From assembly GCA_030180075.1 (NCBI GenBank), contig JASNJN010000148.1, positions 1 to 41,301 on the forward strand: a stretch of 41,301 nt of DNA, given 5' to 3'. The translations under genes were made by a program, and so were the position numbers. A model generated the notes under the pieces. It was not told where the DNA came from, ran no database searches, and was given only the letters and a program-made list of their open reading frames with translations. Every line of letters starts with the position of its first letter. Positions within the stretch are counted from its first letter, which is position 1. This DNA comes from Mikrocytos mackini. Taxonomy: Eukaryota > Endomyxa > Ascetosporea > Mikrocytida > Mikrocytiidae. Below are positions 29,701-40,324 of this stretch, piece by piece.

Positions 29701-30845
29701 ACTACCAGAATGATTTTGATTTTCGACCCGAGCCCGCCCGACCCGTTTCGGGTCGGTTTGGGTCGGGTCCGGAAATCGTCGAAAATGCTCATGTCTGGTT
29801 AAGACATTCAGGAGAAACACATAGGCGTAATTTCCATAATTTAGACCTTCTTTTTGATAACGAAGAGCGTCTCATAATACCCAACTCTCATGCTACTTCC
29901 TTGTTACAGGATATTCATCTTTACTTGGAACACCCTGGAGAATCAAGAGCATATAAAACAATAAAGAATTATCTACGTTTCCGAAACTTACAACCTAGAA
30001 TAAAACAGATAATACAGAATTGTGCCGATTGTAAGAATGTTAAGACCAACTCCCATCGTTATGGAAAAACACATGGAACCCTTGCACATGACACTCCACT
30101 TGAGTTTATTTCTTCGGACATTCTAGGTCCTTTAGATTCCAGTTACTTTTTGAACGCAGAAAAGGATCATTTTTGGATAATTACAGTGACTGATATTGCC
30201 ACCCGATATACACAGGCGTCGATAGTTTATAAGATTGAAGCTAATGAAGTTATACAAGCCTTAGAAAAATGGATTACTTCATTTGGATTACCTCTCAAAC
30301 TTATTTCGGATGGAGGGAAACAATACTGTTCGAATAAAGTACATTCCTTTTGCGAAAGACGAGGGATACGGCGTTCTGTTACTTCTCCTTATAATCCGAC
30401 TTCCAACGCCATATCGGAACGACGAAATCCGATTCTTAGTACAACCTTAAAGATAAACAAAGGTTTAGAAATGAAAGATTTGGAAACTAAACTTGATCGC
30501 GCCTTAAACTTGACTGCACACTCAACGGCCGGAATGTCGCCTTTCGAAATGGTTTACTCATATTCCCCTTTTGATCTCTTCAAGCGAGATGTTAAGACAA
30601 ACATAGCCCATGCCTTAGAGCGAATGAGAACCAGGGCAGAAGAAGAAAGAATTAAGAACAAAAAGAGGATTGAGCATACTTATACTGTGGGCGAACAAGT
30701 CCAAATAAGAAACAGGGAAATGGGAAAGTTAGCTGACCCTTGGAATGGACCATACTTGATTGTGGAAGTACTTGATGCGAACAGAGTAAAAATAAAAGAA
30801 GAGAATCGTGTATCCACGCAGAACATAAAGAACTTGAGACCTTGA
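26724..30845 (+). pseudogene. Ty3/gypsy gag-pol remnant, element C
   Basis: The 5' end is missing; the plus-strand frame enters from element B at about 26724, so the GTG at 26674 is not a start. A gag part has a zinc-knuckle-like FFCKVHGECTHRNEDCR near 27130-27180. The protease motif is ILDSGSQINCISS. RT has VDYRRLNQVTIP, SQIDLRSGYYQI and VYLDDIVIYSK. An in-frame TAG (28651-28653) separates RT from VNFEKSSF, and RNase H follows (KTGASDLAIGAVL, SIVEKETYAIL, DNVVADTLSR). A hAT-type MITE splits the frame at 29420-29797. Integrase resumes with HLYLEHPG, CADCKN, SSDILGPLD, LISDGGKQYC and ISERRN, and ends with a WNGPYLI motif. Apart from the stop and the MITE the frame is intact, so it is fairly young. 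Confidence 0.9.
29420..29797. mobile_element. hAT-type MITE inside Ty3 element C
   Basis: 378 bp with perfect 11-bp ends CAGACATGAGC and GCTCATGTCTG, flanked by an 8-bp duplication GTTAAGAC (29412-29419 and 29798-29805). Just inside both ends lie GC-rich stretches made of CCCGACCCG and CGGGTCGGG words that fold back on themselves. There is no coding capacity. Removing it with one duplication rejoins the pol frame as AQLR-HSGETHRRNF. Confidence 0.88.
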
Positions 30846-30928
30846 GGGACTAACGATAGTGAGGTTTTATTAAATGACGAAAATAAAGACAGAGTAGGAT
30901 ACATTTATTCCCCGGAGAAAAGGGAGGA

Positions 30929-31132
30929 TGTCGTACTTAGAATTACGACTTAAAGATGTTCATAAAAATGGGTTTTAATGGTTTAAATTCAAATACCTTT
31001 TCCCAATTCAAATTTAAATAAATATAACTTTTAAATTTCTACAAAAAATATAGGTTTTAAAAATGCGAGCAATATATGACTTGACACTACGTGGTCTGCC
31101 TACTGGACCCTCACCACGACGGACATACGACA
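30929..31132 (+). repeat. 3' LTR of Ty3 element C (204 bp)
   Basis: The sequence begins TGTCGTA and ends TACGACA, a 7-bp terminal inverted repeat with TG...CA ends. It is preceded directly by a purine tract (GGAGAAAAGGGAGGA) that fits a polypurine tract, 84 bases after the integrase stop. No matching 5' LTR is in the window, consistent with the truncated 5' end of element C. Confidence 0.65.
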
Positions 31133-31509
31133 CNNGGTTGTAAGGTAAAAACCACCTGGTAAAAACCGGATATTACTGTCATGTCATAAACCTTTTTGAC
31201 GTTTTACCCGACATAAACCTAAAATTTGGCAGGAACTAATTTTTGTGATAAAATTTTCAATTTTTAGCAAATTTTTATTTTNATATTTTATTACTTTGAT
31301 TTTGGAGATTTTTGATTTTTCAGGAAATATTTTATTTCTAATCGCATGAGATTACGTTAAGTAATTCCGACTGAGATTATTTTTGGAATTTTTAAAATAT
31401 TTTCAAAATATAAATTTTTGAGGTTCTTGACATGGTTTAATCCGGTTTATACCGGTTAAAACCCATGTCATGTCATAAAGGGTTTATGCCTGTCATAAAC
31501 GCAACCCTG
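31133..31509. mobile_element. hAT-like MITE abutting the LTR
   Basis: The right end is CAACCCTG. The left end reads C-N-N-GGTTG and would be CAGGGTTG if the two Ns (31134-31135) are A and G. Subterminal words (AAACCGG, TTAACCGG, CATGTCATAAA in both orientations) mirror each other and resemble the MITE in the CID gene. No 8-bp duplication is seen: the bases before it are the end of the LTR, and those after it are TATATAGA. A further single N lies at 31282. Confidence 0.5.
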
Positions 31510-31539
31510 TATATAGAACATCAAAAAAGTCATATATAC

Positions 31540-32523
31540 AGTAGAATCGGGTTATAACGTACAGTAAAAGAGCATCAAAACTGTACGTTATATCCAACAT
31601 TTTGTTATATCCCCGTTAGTAACATCATATTGCTGTATTGCCCCTTTGTTTTACCTTCGGCACGACTTATTGCCATTTAATCAGTAATATACAAAAAATC
31701 GCGCTCGCCGAGAAACTTCAACCATTCCCATGTAAACCGTGAATTTTCATAACACTAAGTCTTGGAGTTTTATGGCAAATATTTATGGAAAAGCTAAACA
31801 GAAATTTTCGTCTAATGCTTTAAACTTGGGATGAGAATTTACTCTGAATTAAAGACTCAATTTTTTTTGTCCTTTTCGAAATTTGGGCTAGCACAAATGT
31901 TGGGATGTAATGTTTTAAAAATATTCTTCACAAAAATAGAGAGATTTTTGACTAGAAAATTATAGGGCATTCGATCTTTGGTTGAAATTTTCTAGCCTAA
32001 ATTCGTAAAATCATAGAGCTGCATGCTAGTATTTAATGTTCTCACTGATTTATAATTTATAATCTAGAATATTCGTATAAAACACTGTAGAATGCACAAA
32101 CCATTTTTAATTTTAGAATTAAATAATATGAAGATATTTAATACAAAATTTGATTAAATCTTAATAAAAAACATTTTACCGCTGTCCTGTAATTTTCTTC
32201 ATAAACTTTCTACGACAAAAAATTCACATTCCTAAATTCGGGTCAGGTTGAAAATTAATAAAATATATCTACTAACATACGCAAGTTCTTACTTCTATGA
32301 TATTTTATAATAACCAGGGCTCTAAATATGCGATCTTGCACAAATCATATATTCCAACCAAATCTCTGGAAAATTCTAATCATAATTCTAACATTTTATG
32401 AAATTCATATATCATATTTTATTGAATTTTCAAAATCATTATGAGATTTTAGCCAAAATCAAATATCGTTGTATATTGGACGATTTATTGTCATATATTT
32501 CCCGCCCTTTAATAATAACCAAT
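31540..32523. other. AT-rich interior of pogo span
   Basis: Subterminal repeats of the pogo family (GTACGTTATATCC, TGTTATATCCCC) occupy about 31560-31610. Beyond that I see AT-rich sequence with no ORF, hairpin or terminal repeat pair that can be supported. Confidence 0.45.
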
Positions 32524-32702
32524 TAGAGATCCCTATTTTCTCGAGCCTAAAATTTATCGAGAATCGAAAAACGGATTTTGGGCCATATTTCCCGGGAAAT
32601 GAGAAAAAATTCTCGAAATTCTCGGAAATTTTCGAGAATTTTGATGTTAAAACTCCCGTTCCCGGGATTCGAGAAATCGATTCCCAGGAATTGGGAACTC
32701 TA
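32524..32702. mobile_element. Short MITE (179 bp)
   Basis: Ends TAGAGATCCC and GGGAACTCTA form inverted repeats (9 of 10 matching). The flanks share ATAACCAAT (32515-32523 and 32703-32711), and the match can be extended to 11 bases depending on where the ends are set. Inside, CCCGGG, TTCTCGA and TCGAGAA words recur in both orientations. The TIR resembles hAT ends, but the repeat is longer than the usual 8 bp, so the superfamily is uncertain. Confidence 0.65.
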
Positions 32703-32937
32703 ATAACCAATCCTATTTTAAGATTGGAAATCTTGACCAGAGATGAACGTTTTACCCAAATCTCGTCAAATTTGGAAACGATTCTCAGCTGCTCATGAGT
32801 TGAAATTTCAACAAACTCCAAAACGAACAAAGCAATTTTTATACATGATCTATTGAAACATTGTTTTTGTTAAATTTTATTGACAAACGAACTTTTTTAA
32901 AACTTGACATAGTGGTTATTTAATTAAATAACTCGGT

Positions 32938-33070
32938 CATTATGTAACCGAGACCGCATTCTCATCCGGCTGCCACCGGGACTCTCCTATTCTTTTCCCT
33001 TTGGCCGCACCAGCCGTCACTCCCTTCCTGTTACCCAACTACCCAGCTACTCAACTACAAACGAACTTAT
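32938..33070. other. GC-richer patch with hairpin
   Basis: About 120 bases are pyrimidine- and C-rich on the plus strand. Read on the minus strand the patch ends in a CTCGGT-loop-ACCGAG stem (about 32932-32953), followed by an A/T-rich tail. It could be the 3' tail of a SINE or LINE inserted on the minus strand. No target duplication was found. Confidence 0.3.
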
Positions 33071-33360
33071 ATAAGTTAAAATATACAGTCAAAAGTTCAG
33101 AAAACAACTATAAATAAATGATTAGATTTTGTATAACTAATAATATGTAAATTTGTTTTCAGTGTTCTTTAGGATGTTGTTGATAATTTAGCATAATTTT
33201 GCATGATTACAATGAAATCGGAACTAACCGTCTATATTTTAAACCTCAATATTATCAGCCGGATCAAACGTCAGATTAACATCGTTACAACGCTGGGTTT
33301 TGGGCTAAATGTTAATATACGTGGGGTATAAAATTCGGTAATGTTTTCCCAATTCTATTC

Positions 33361-34235
33361 GTAAAAATCTATGTCAGAAGTAGTGTGTTCGATTTCTCGA
33401 CTTTTTTGGACTTCCACGGGATTTTTCCGGGAGCAAAAATTTTTTTGTCATGAAATTTCCATTCCAAAATACCTCCAAATACCCCTTTTCTGTTATTTAA
33501 TTGACATCGAATAAAATAAAGTTCGAATTCATGAAAATAATGTATTGGTGTTCAAAATAATGAGCTTTTAATTTTCGTAAATTTCCCGCCATTCCGTCCC
33601 GCGAACACACTAGTCAGAAGTGTCATTCCACATAGGAAACTGTCGGACATGTTTTGGGAGCATGTACAAAACTTCCCTTCGCTCTCCTAAAGTCTCGTCA
33701 CGGTGGAGTCGTTCTGCAAATAGCAAACGAAGTCATCAGAAGAAGAGGTTTAGGTGACAAACTCAAGCTATCAGATATGGGTAGAAGAATCGAGAAAAAC
33801 TCGGACTCCTTCCAACTGGTGCTAGACCAAAGGCTATGGGTTGAAGGTATGGAGGGCAAGCCACATTCCCTCCTTCCGGATATCATAGCAATAGACCATG
33901 CATCTAGGCGGGTAGAACTTCTTGAAGTAGCAGTCCCCGCCGAGGATTTGATCAAATCTCGGGAAGAAGAGAAGTCCGGGAAATACCTGGATCTCATCCC
34001 TGTCCTTCGAAACCAGTACCCTGGTTTCGAGGTGAAGGTGCGAGCCTTCATTATTGGACAACTCGGAGTAATTTTCAAAAGCTCTACTCAAAGTCTTATA
34101 CACTTTTTAAAGAGGTCCTGCAAACAGCAGGTAACCTCCTGGGCAAATAAACCCAAGCGGATCCGCACAATCAACCACCTAGTTGGGAAAATCCAAAACG
34201 TGGGGTTGAAAGGATCCTTGGTGATCTACAGCTGA
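33361..34235 (+). pseudogene. Non-LTR retrotransposon 3' fragment (RLE type)
   Basis: This is the C-terminal end of a LINE of the restriction-like-endonuclease group (R2/R4/NeSL style). Order: a CCHC knuckle C-Q-K-C-H-S...ETVGHVLGAC, interrupted by the MITE at 33381-33612 and by a TAG at 33633-33635. Then comes the PD-(D/E)XK-like nuclease SLLPDIIAIDHASRRVELLE, and a conserved tail YLDLIPVLRNQYPGFEVKV with IIGQLGVIF. Stop at 34233. The TTG at 33654 is an internal Leu. No reverse transcriptase is present upstream, so it is 5' truncated, as is common for LINEs. After the stop lies a G-rich 3' UTR to about 34285 with short stem-forming words. No poly-A or target duplication was identified. Confidence 0.8.
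33381..33612. mobile_element. hAT-type MITE inside non-LTR element (232 bp)
   Basis: Perfect 11-bp ends TAGTGTGTTCG and CGAACACACTA, flanked by an 8-bp duplication GTCAGAAG (33373-33380 and 33613-33620). It has no coding capacity. It splits the zinc knuckle of the non-LTR retrotransposon: without it, TGT CAG AAG TGT reads C-Q-K-C. Confidence 0.85.
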
Positions 34236-37200
34236 CTGAGGGGGCCAGCTGAGATCGTATCATGCTGAAGCGGCATATGACGAAGATAGGAAATATTATT
34301 TTATTAATTAACTATTTATGTTATATATTCTCGTCAAATGAGTTAGTATTTACAGTATAAATATGTGTTTTATAAAATATTTAAAGAAATAGTATATAAG
34401 CACCGTGATATATTAGAAGTGATGTTTAAATGGTTATCATTAAATCCTTATTATGAAACTCATATCAGAAAGCAATATTTAAAATTAACATGCTTTTTGG
34501 AGTCGGAGAATATTCAATTCAGATAATACAGGCATTAGATACAAAAGCAATATCGGTAATTTATTCTGGCGGTGATTATTAAGTAAATTGTTTTACGAAT
34601 CTTATGCAATCGGGAAAGAGTTCTACAGATTAAGTATAAAAGTGATATAGTGGTATGCCAAAACCCTGAACTAAAACCTTTATAGCACATATTTCGAGTT
34701 GTTATATAACAATATATGTAAACATAGGAATATTTATAACAAAATTGATGGGATAATGTTAGATTTTTTTATGTAGAATTTAAAAGGATTAGAAAACAAA
34801 CTATCGTGTGTATATACGATTACTTAAAGTAATTTTAAATAATATAAATACAAATAAAATTAATTAAAAAATAAATGAATTTTATATTAATTTTGTGTGT
34901 TGATTTTTTTGAAATGATTTTATAATTTATAAATTAGAATAACTATTTAACAATGTTGAGAACTCTTAATATTTAAAGAATGTCAAGTTGTTTATATTAT
35001 TAAATCGTTAAAGAATTTGAAAAGTTATAAAAATAAAATATTATTGGTTTCAATTTTGACTTTTTCGGTTGGTAATTATTTATTAAACGGGCGTACTTTA
35101 AAATTTGATTACATTCTAAACTGTATCTTTTATCATAGTATTTTAATTCCTAATATCGTTTCTATCAAAGTTTTATGACCATATTCTTATTTATCGAAGA
35201 AGTATGTATTTTAACCGATTTTGTGTTCAACAGGGAATTTTCTCTCTAATTTATTAGACAAATTTCCGTTGAAAAGGATGTAAATAACCCCCTGATTAAA
35301 TCATAGTTATTGTTCCTGTCATGTCTTCCCAGACTAACCTTTTTAAGCCACAAGGTTAAAAAACTGTTGTTTATATATGGCTATTACATCATTAAAGAAA
35401 ATCCAGATTTTTAGCTTCGAATAGTAAAGAATTTAATTTAAATTCTGTTTCTTGTGTATTGAGGGAGTGTATTAATATATAGTTGGTAAGTGCTTAGTTC
35501 AATGTACTCCGCTAAATGAAAAGATATGGATTATATAAACGTCATAGAATTTCGAGAAACTCTATTCTGACCCATAACTTTGCTTTTCCCAAGTATTAAG
35601 AAGTTTTCATAACAGTGTTTTAGAAATTCTCTGCAGAGGTAATATAATAAATATCTCAAAGTGGTTGTTGAGTGCTAAAAAGATCTTTATGAAGTAACAT
35701 TTGATAGGTATTGAACGCGACAAGAATGCTTCTGTTGCCATAGGCGCTGTTTTGAGGTGTTTCCTATGCCTGATCGTCATTTCTTCTTTATTTTTAATAT
35801 AATGGAAAATAAAGAGTTAAAGAATGTGAATAAATTGGTGTGGCCTGTGTCAGTCGTTTGGTTTAAGAATATGATGAGAATTTACTGAAATTAAGACTGT
35901 TGTTAGCTATGTGTTTTATGATATGTACTATGATGTGTTGTGGTATATTTTATTGCATGGATATCTGCGAGTTTCGGAGTCTTAAGAATGTCAATGTGAG
36001 AGAATGGAATTTTGAGAGTGTTCTAGTGTAAGAGTGTTAAGATTGTTAGTGTTATACTGCGAACATAAGAGTGTGGAAGTTTGTTAATGTAAGCATGTCA
36101 AGATTGTCAGTGTGGGATATCGGGAGTGTGAGAATGTGAGACTTTGTTTGTGTAGAGACTGTGAGCATAAGAGTGTGGGTGTATGAGAGTGTTAGAATAT
36201 GAAAGTTTGTTTGTATAATAGTGTGCGAGTTTGTTTGTGTGAGACTGTGAGACTGTGAGACTGTGGGGTTATAAATCTTATTAAATTTTTAAAATAACAA
36301 ATTTTCACAATTACACCATTTACCGATCTAAATGACAAACTAAATTAAATAACGTAACGCACCAAGACCTCCTTTAGATTATCTTAATGAAAAACCCGTA
36401 CAATAACAAATGCAAGAAGGAAAGATCCAATTATACATAAATTGGGAGCCCGTGGTCTTTTTCAACACAGAATCCGTACACGGTCAAAACAACCAAGAAG
36501 CATGGTTGTCCACTTCAAGAAAATCCAACTATGTTCTATATAAAGATTTACATAAGGACAAACTGATCTTCTTCAACTATATGGCTAATTAAGATCAAAA
36601 TAACCAAGTATTCATAAACAACGTGACAAGATCTTAATGAATTCACCCCAAAGTTAACGAGCATTGAACACTAACGACAAACTGCGCTTCATCCAAGATA
36701 CTCTCGCCTCCCTGATGTTCTTAAAGGTTGTGCGATTCAAAGTTGTCAATTTATTTAGTAAATCACTGGTACTTCTAATTCTTTCGATATTAATGGATTT
36801 CATTACAATCAGTAACAACCGTATAAATGTCAAAACAGGGAAGACATACTTATAGAAGTAAATCAAAGATGGGAAACACCAATAAATCTCCCAATTGGTT
36901 ATAATCATGATAGGAATCTAACGAAATTCATGCGCTATTTAAGCTTGATAACAAAATTTGTTCCGTGTCTTTCAAATGCTTTAGCAACAGAGGCACTTTT
37001 CTATTCGTTACATGATTTCCATTATAACGATAATTGACAACTCAAATGATAGACTTTTAGATTTATTCGGGTATGACTCTATATTAGCTGATGATATCCT
37101 TCCTACGTAACAACAAAGAAGGTTGTAAAACAAAAAATCTCACTCAAGCTTCCACGACAAACATGTCAACCAATCTATTCAGTAACTACTTGATTAAGCC

Positions 37201-37729
37201 AACTTTAACTGGAAAATACATGGTTGGAATTTAAAGAGCTAACTTGTGATGTTTACAATCCCCGGCGATAAAAGTTTATCATTATTTTACTAAGTCTTAG
37301 AACATCCAAAGCTGCATTAAAAAGAACTCTGGCACTTTTCCTGATCATAGAATACTAAAATATATACAATGAAGGAATTTGTTTACAATTTTGATCATAG
37401 TGTAGAATTGGGATATGTAAATATGAAATATGGAATATTGAATGTTAATCCGCTCTTTTCCCATGTCACACATGTTTTAAACAAATACAACGGGAAGCAA
37501 TTTGAAGGATTAGAACAATGAATAATAGACATAGAGTTTACATACAAATACAATTATATTCGACTATGCAAAGTAAGACAAGATTGAACATCTATGTATA
37601 ATTTTAGTATCAAATCCAAGTAAACCGAACTTAAAATAATGCTAAAGAAATAGAAATTCAATAAATAATGATAATATAAAACAAACAGTAAATACTAAAA
37701 CATTATTTTAGTTTAATAATTCGTAGCAG
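34236..37729. other. AT-rich region without genes
   Basis: About 3.5 kb with no gene I can defend. Short frames at 36410-36592 and 36654-36908 match nothing I know and overlap each other on opposite strands. A GT-rich repeat lies at about 35985-36265 (separate entry). The rest looks like neutral decay inside the pogo span. Confidence 0.5.
35985..36265. repeat. GT-rich degenerate tandem repeat
   Basis: The plus strand is full of imperfect units such as GTGAGACT, GAGTGTGAGA, AAGAGTGT and GTTTGTTTGTGTGA with spacing of about 8-10 bases. They end in three clean GTGAGACT units near 36240-36263. The strand is rich in G and T and poor in C, so it is skewed as well as repetitive. No coding frame runs through it. 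Confidence 0.6.
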
Positions 37730-39403
37730 TTATTTACTTGGTCTTAGAAATTGTTCAAAATTTTGATTTCTTATTTTCTTTTTCTTCTTTGGAATATCAT
37801 TTACATCCTTTTCTAGCTGGTATAATTGGTAAAACCATTTATCTATAATCTTGTCATTGTTTAAATCCAAAACATAAGTTCTTATTTTGTTCAAACACTC
37901 CGTAAACTCTGATTTGCTTATAGATTCTCGGATAATTTCATTGTAGTCGTCGTTTGATCTTAGGCTTTTACTGTTTGATATACTATTTAGAGCAATGTTT
38001 TGATAATTTTCTAATGGAACCAAATTGTTGCATCCAGTACCCTCGCCCATCTCCCAGTCACTTGCAATAGGCGAGTCACCCTCTTCAAATTCTTTGATAA
38101 ATTCAACTAACTGAGCCTTTATTGGTTCTGAAACTGGCAAATCCAGTTTGTTGATCTTATTCTTGACAAAAGTAGCGGAATCCATTATAATATTAGCATC
38201 ATATTCTTCGTCCTTTCCCATAAGTACATCAAAAAAATGCGCAAAACCCGCACTTCTAAAGCAGTTATGAATTGTTGTCGCGTCTATTGTTTTCCAAATG
38301 CTACATATCCAATTTATTGCATCTAGGAGTGTTATCTTTGATTCTTGTTCTGAAATATAATCGTGTAGGAATTTAGTGGTCAATACATCTGTGTATTTTC
38401 TTTTAACCCATGCAATTATGCCTCTGTCGAGAGGCTGTAGAATAGAAGTTGTGTTAGGCGGAAAGAATTGCAGTTTGACATTCGAGAAAGTTAAATCTTT
38501 TGAATGTGCAGAACAATTATCAAGGAACAGTAAAACATAACGACTTTGTTTACGCATTATTTCATTAAATTGGTAAACATAGTCATTAAATAAACTTGTT
38601 CTACACCAGGCATTATCATTATTTTTATAAACACATGGTAATTTTTGGTTCTTTGCAAAACATCTAGGTTTAGTACTATGCCCTATAATCAAGGGTCGGC
38701 AGACATCTGAACCGTCCATGTTGGTCATAAAAATTAGCGTTGCTTTGGATTTATCTTGTTTAAGTCCCGATGCCGCTTTACCACGCTGTCCATAAGTATG
38801 ATGGACAATATTTTCCAGTAGAACGCCGATTCGTCTACATTATATGTCCCTGGGCATATAATCGCGAATCAGCTCAGGCAACACCTCGTTTTTCCAATTT
38901 TCGACAATATTCTCATCGACCGAGGCCGCTTCGCCACAAATTCGGATTCTCCGTAATCCAAACCTTGATTTGAATCCTTCAAACCATCCCGGGGTGGCGT
39001 TAAAGTTTTCTACTTCAAGTTCATTGGCCAGGTCCCTAGCTTTAAATTTTAAAATGTTACCATTAATCGGTAATCCAGAATTTTGTAGCTCTTTAAAGAA
39101 TTCATATAATGGTGTTTCGAGTTTATCAAAAGGAGATTTCCTCAATCTTTTGCGATTTGCAAGAATTGTATTAGAAGAATCTAGTTTCTTCAATTTCTCA
39201 GCAGATGCTAAGATTGTAGAAATAGATGAACGAGCTCTGTTGTAGGATGTGGCGAGTTCTGCTGGTGTAGCCCCACGTTCCCATTCCCCGATTATCTGAA
39301 TTTTCTTCTTTAGAGTCATGTGATTGCGCCGAAATTGGCCTGGGGGACTTTGTAGTGTTGTTATTTTGCGTTTTATTGGTGTAGGTTTGTCTGGAAAGGC
39401 CAT
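37730..39403 (-). pseudogene. pogo/Tigger transposase, frameshifted
   Basis: The N-terminal half (39403-38840) has a psq/CENP-B-like helix-turn-helix (KKKIQIIGEWERGATPAELA) and a second DNA-binding module (GWFEGFKSRFGLRRIRI). The frame breaks after YMPRD near 38845. The next frame holds the first catalytic motif NVDESAFYWKIL, and a second break near 38810 leads into GQRGKAASGLKQDKSKATL. The last part (38728-37730) carries LLFLDNCSAHSKD and LQPLDRGIIAWVKRKY with the second and third Asp of the DDD triad, then a C-terminal tail. All catalytic residues remain, but two frameshifts inactivate it. Confidence 0.87.
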
Positions 39404-40324
39404 TTAAGATTTTTTAAGAATTTAATTTTTTAAAAAAATGTACGTTATATACCATATGGACGTAGTATCCCCGAATAACAAACATGTACAACAGAACATA
39501 ATTATCGATTTAAATCAGTATGATGGCATACCCTGTTGTTGTTTAAAACATATAAATATGTAAATATTTTAAAAGGAACGTCAAACAAGATATTATCAAA
39601 ATACGTTATATACAGAATTCGTTATATCCCGATTCTACTGTAATTGCATTTTGCCCCAATTCGTTTCATTTTGCCCCAAATTCTTAATAAAAATTTTGAA
39701 TTTATGTGATATAAAGGCTGTTTCATTTTGCCCCAAATTTTTCATTTTGCACCAAATTTTTTCTTGTCGATTTTGCATAAATTTGACAAATATATGTCTA
39801 GATTATGAGATTTTCCCGCAAAACTGCGAAATATCGTTAAATACTCATTATTAGGGATTGGCATTTTATATGTATAAAAAGAACCCGTTTAACCGCATAT
39901 TCTAAACTTTTTAAAAAGGAAAATATCCCGATAAAAGTCGTAATATACTGTCAAATATTAACCAAATTTTATATTAAAATAGTTTGGTTTGTTATTAATA
40001 GGGTTTGACCAAATACACACAAAATATATGCAATTTCCACATAAATTACACAAATGAAATCTTTAAATATCTCCATAAACGATAAAATATGCCACAATTT
40101 TTACCACCAATTATTTTCTAGAACATGTACCAAAGTTAGTAATATATTAACAATCAAAAGTTTGTGGCCTTGTTCATATATAATCACGAAAATTATTGTT
40201 TATTTATTATTTCTACCTCAAATAACTGTATAACTTGATTGATGTTCACTTTCCCCACTTTTGTTCACTCTCCCCTAAATTTCGGGGTAATTAATTTTTT
40301 TCTATCAAAAGAATTTGAGTCATA
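39404..40324. other. Intergenic region between two pogo elements
   Basis: Bases 39404-39640 are the 5' UTR and terminal repeat of the first pogo element, with repeated CGTTATAT words. Bases 39644-39760 hold a short repeat cluster (separate entry). The remainder to 40324 is AT-rich with no gene recognised. Confidence 0.5.
39644..39760 (+). repeat. TTTTGCCCC short repeat cluster
   Basis: The word CATTTTGCCCCAA occurs three times (near 39647, 39665 and 39724), and a fourth copy with one change (CATTTTGCACCAA) lies near 39742. Spacings are irregular (about 18, 59 and 18 bases). It sits immediately outside the right end of the pogo element. Function unknown. Confidence 0.55.

Larger units (their letters stand above)
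31539..39640 (-). mobile_element. pogo/Tigger element with large internal insertions
   Basis: Both ends carry the same inverted repeat, CAGTAGAATCGGG followed by T/A and TATAACG. Each is flanked by TA (31537-31538 and 39641-39642), the target of the Tc1/mariner/pogo superfamily. The transposase lies near the right end (37730-39403, minus strand). At 8.1 kb the span is about three times the usual 2-3 kb. The excess is 31.6-37.7 kb, where two MITEs, a non-LTR fragment and AT-rich filler are found. Two separate copies sharing this family of ends is an alternative. Confidence 0.6.

Noticed and set aside
32459-32830. Overlapping ORFs on both strands near 32.6 kb.
   Set aside because: Their sequences are explained by the inverted words of the MITE at 32524-32702.
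35990-36265. A CRISPR-like or telomeric array.
   Set aside because: Units are too short and irregular, with no spacer pattern and no constant telomere unit.
36410-36908. Short ORFs as possible small host genes.
   Set aside because: No start signal, no family resemblance, and opposite-strand overlap; more likely chance frames in decayed sequence.
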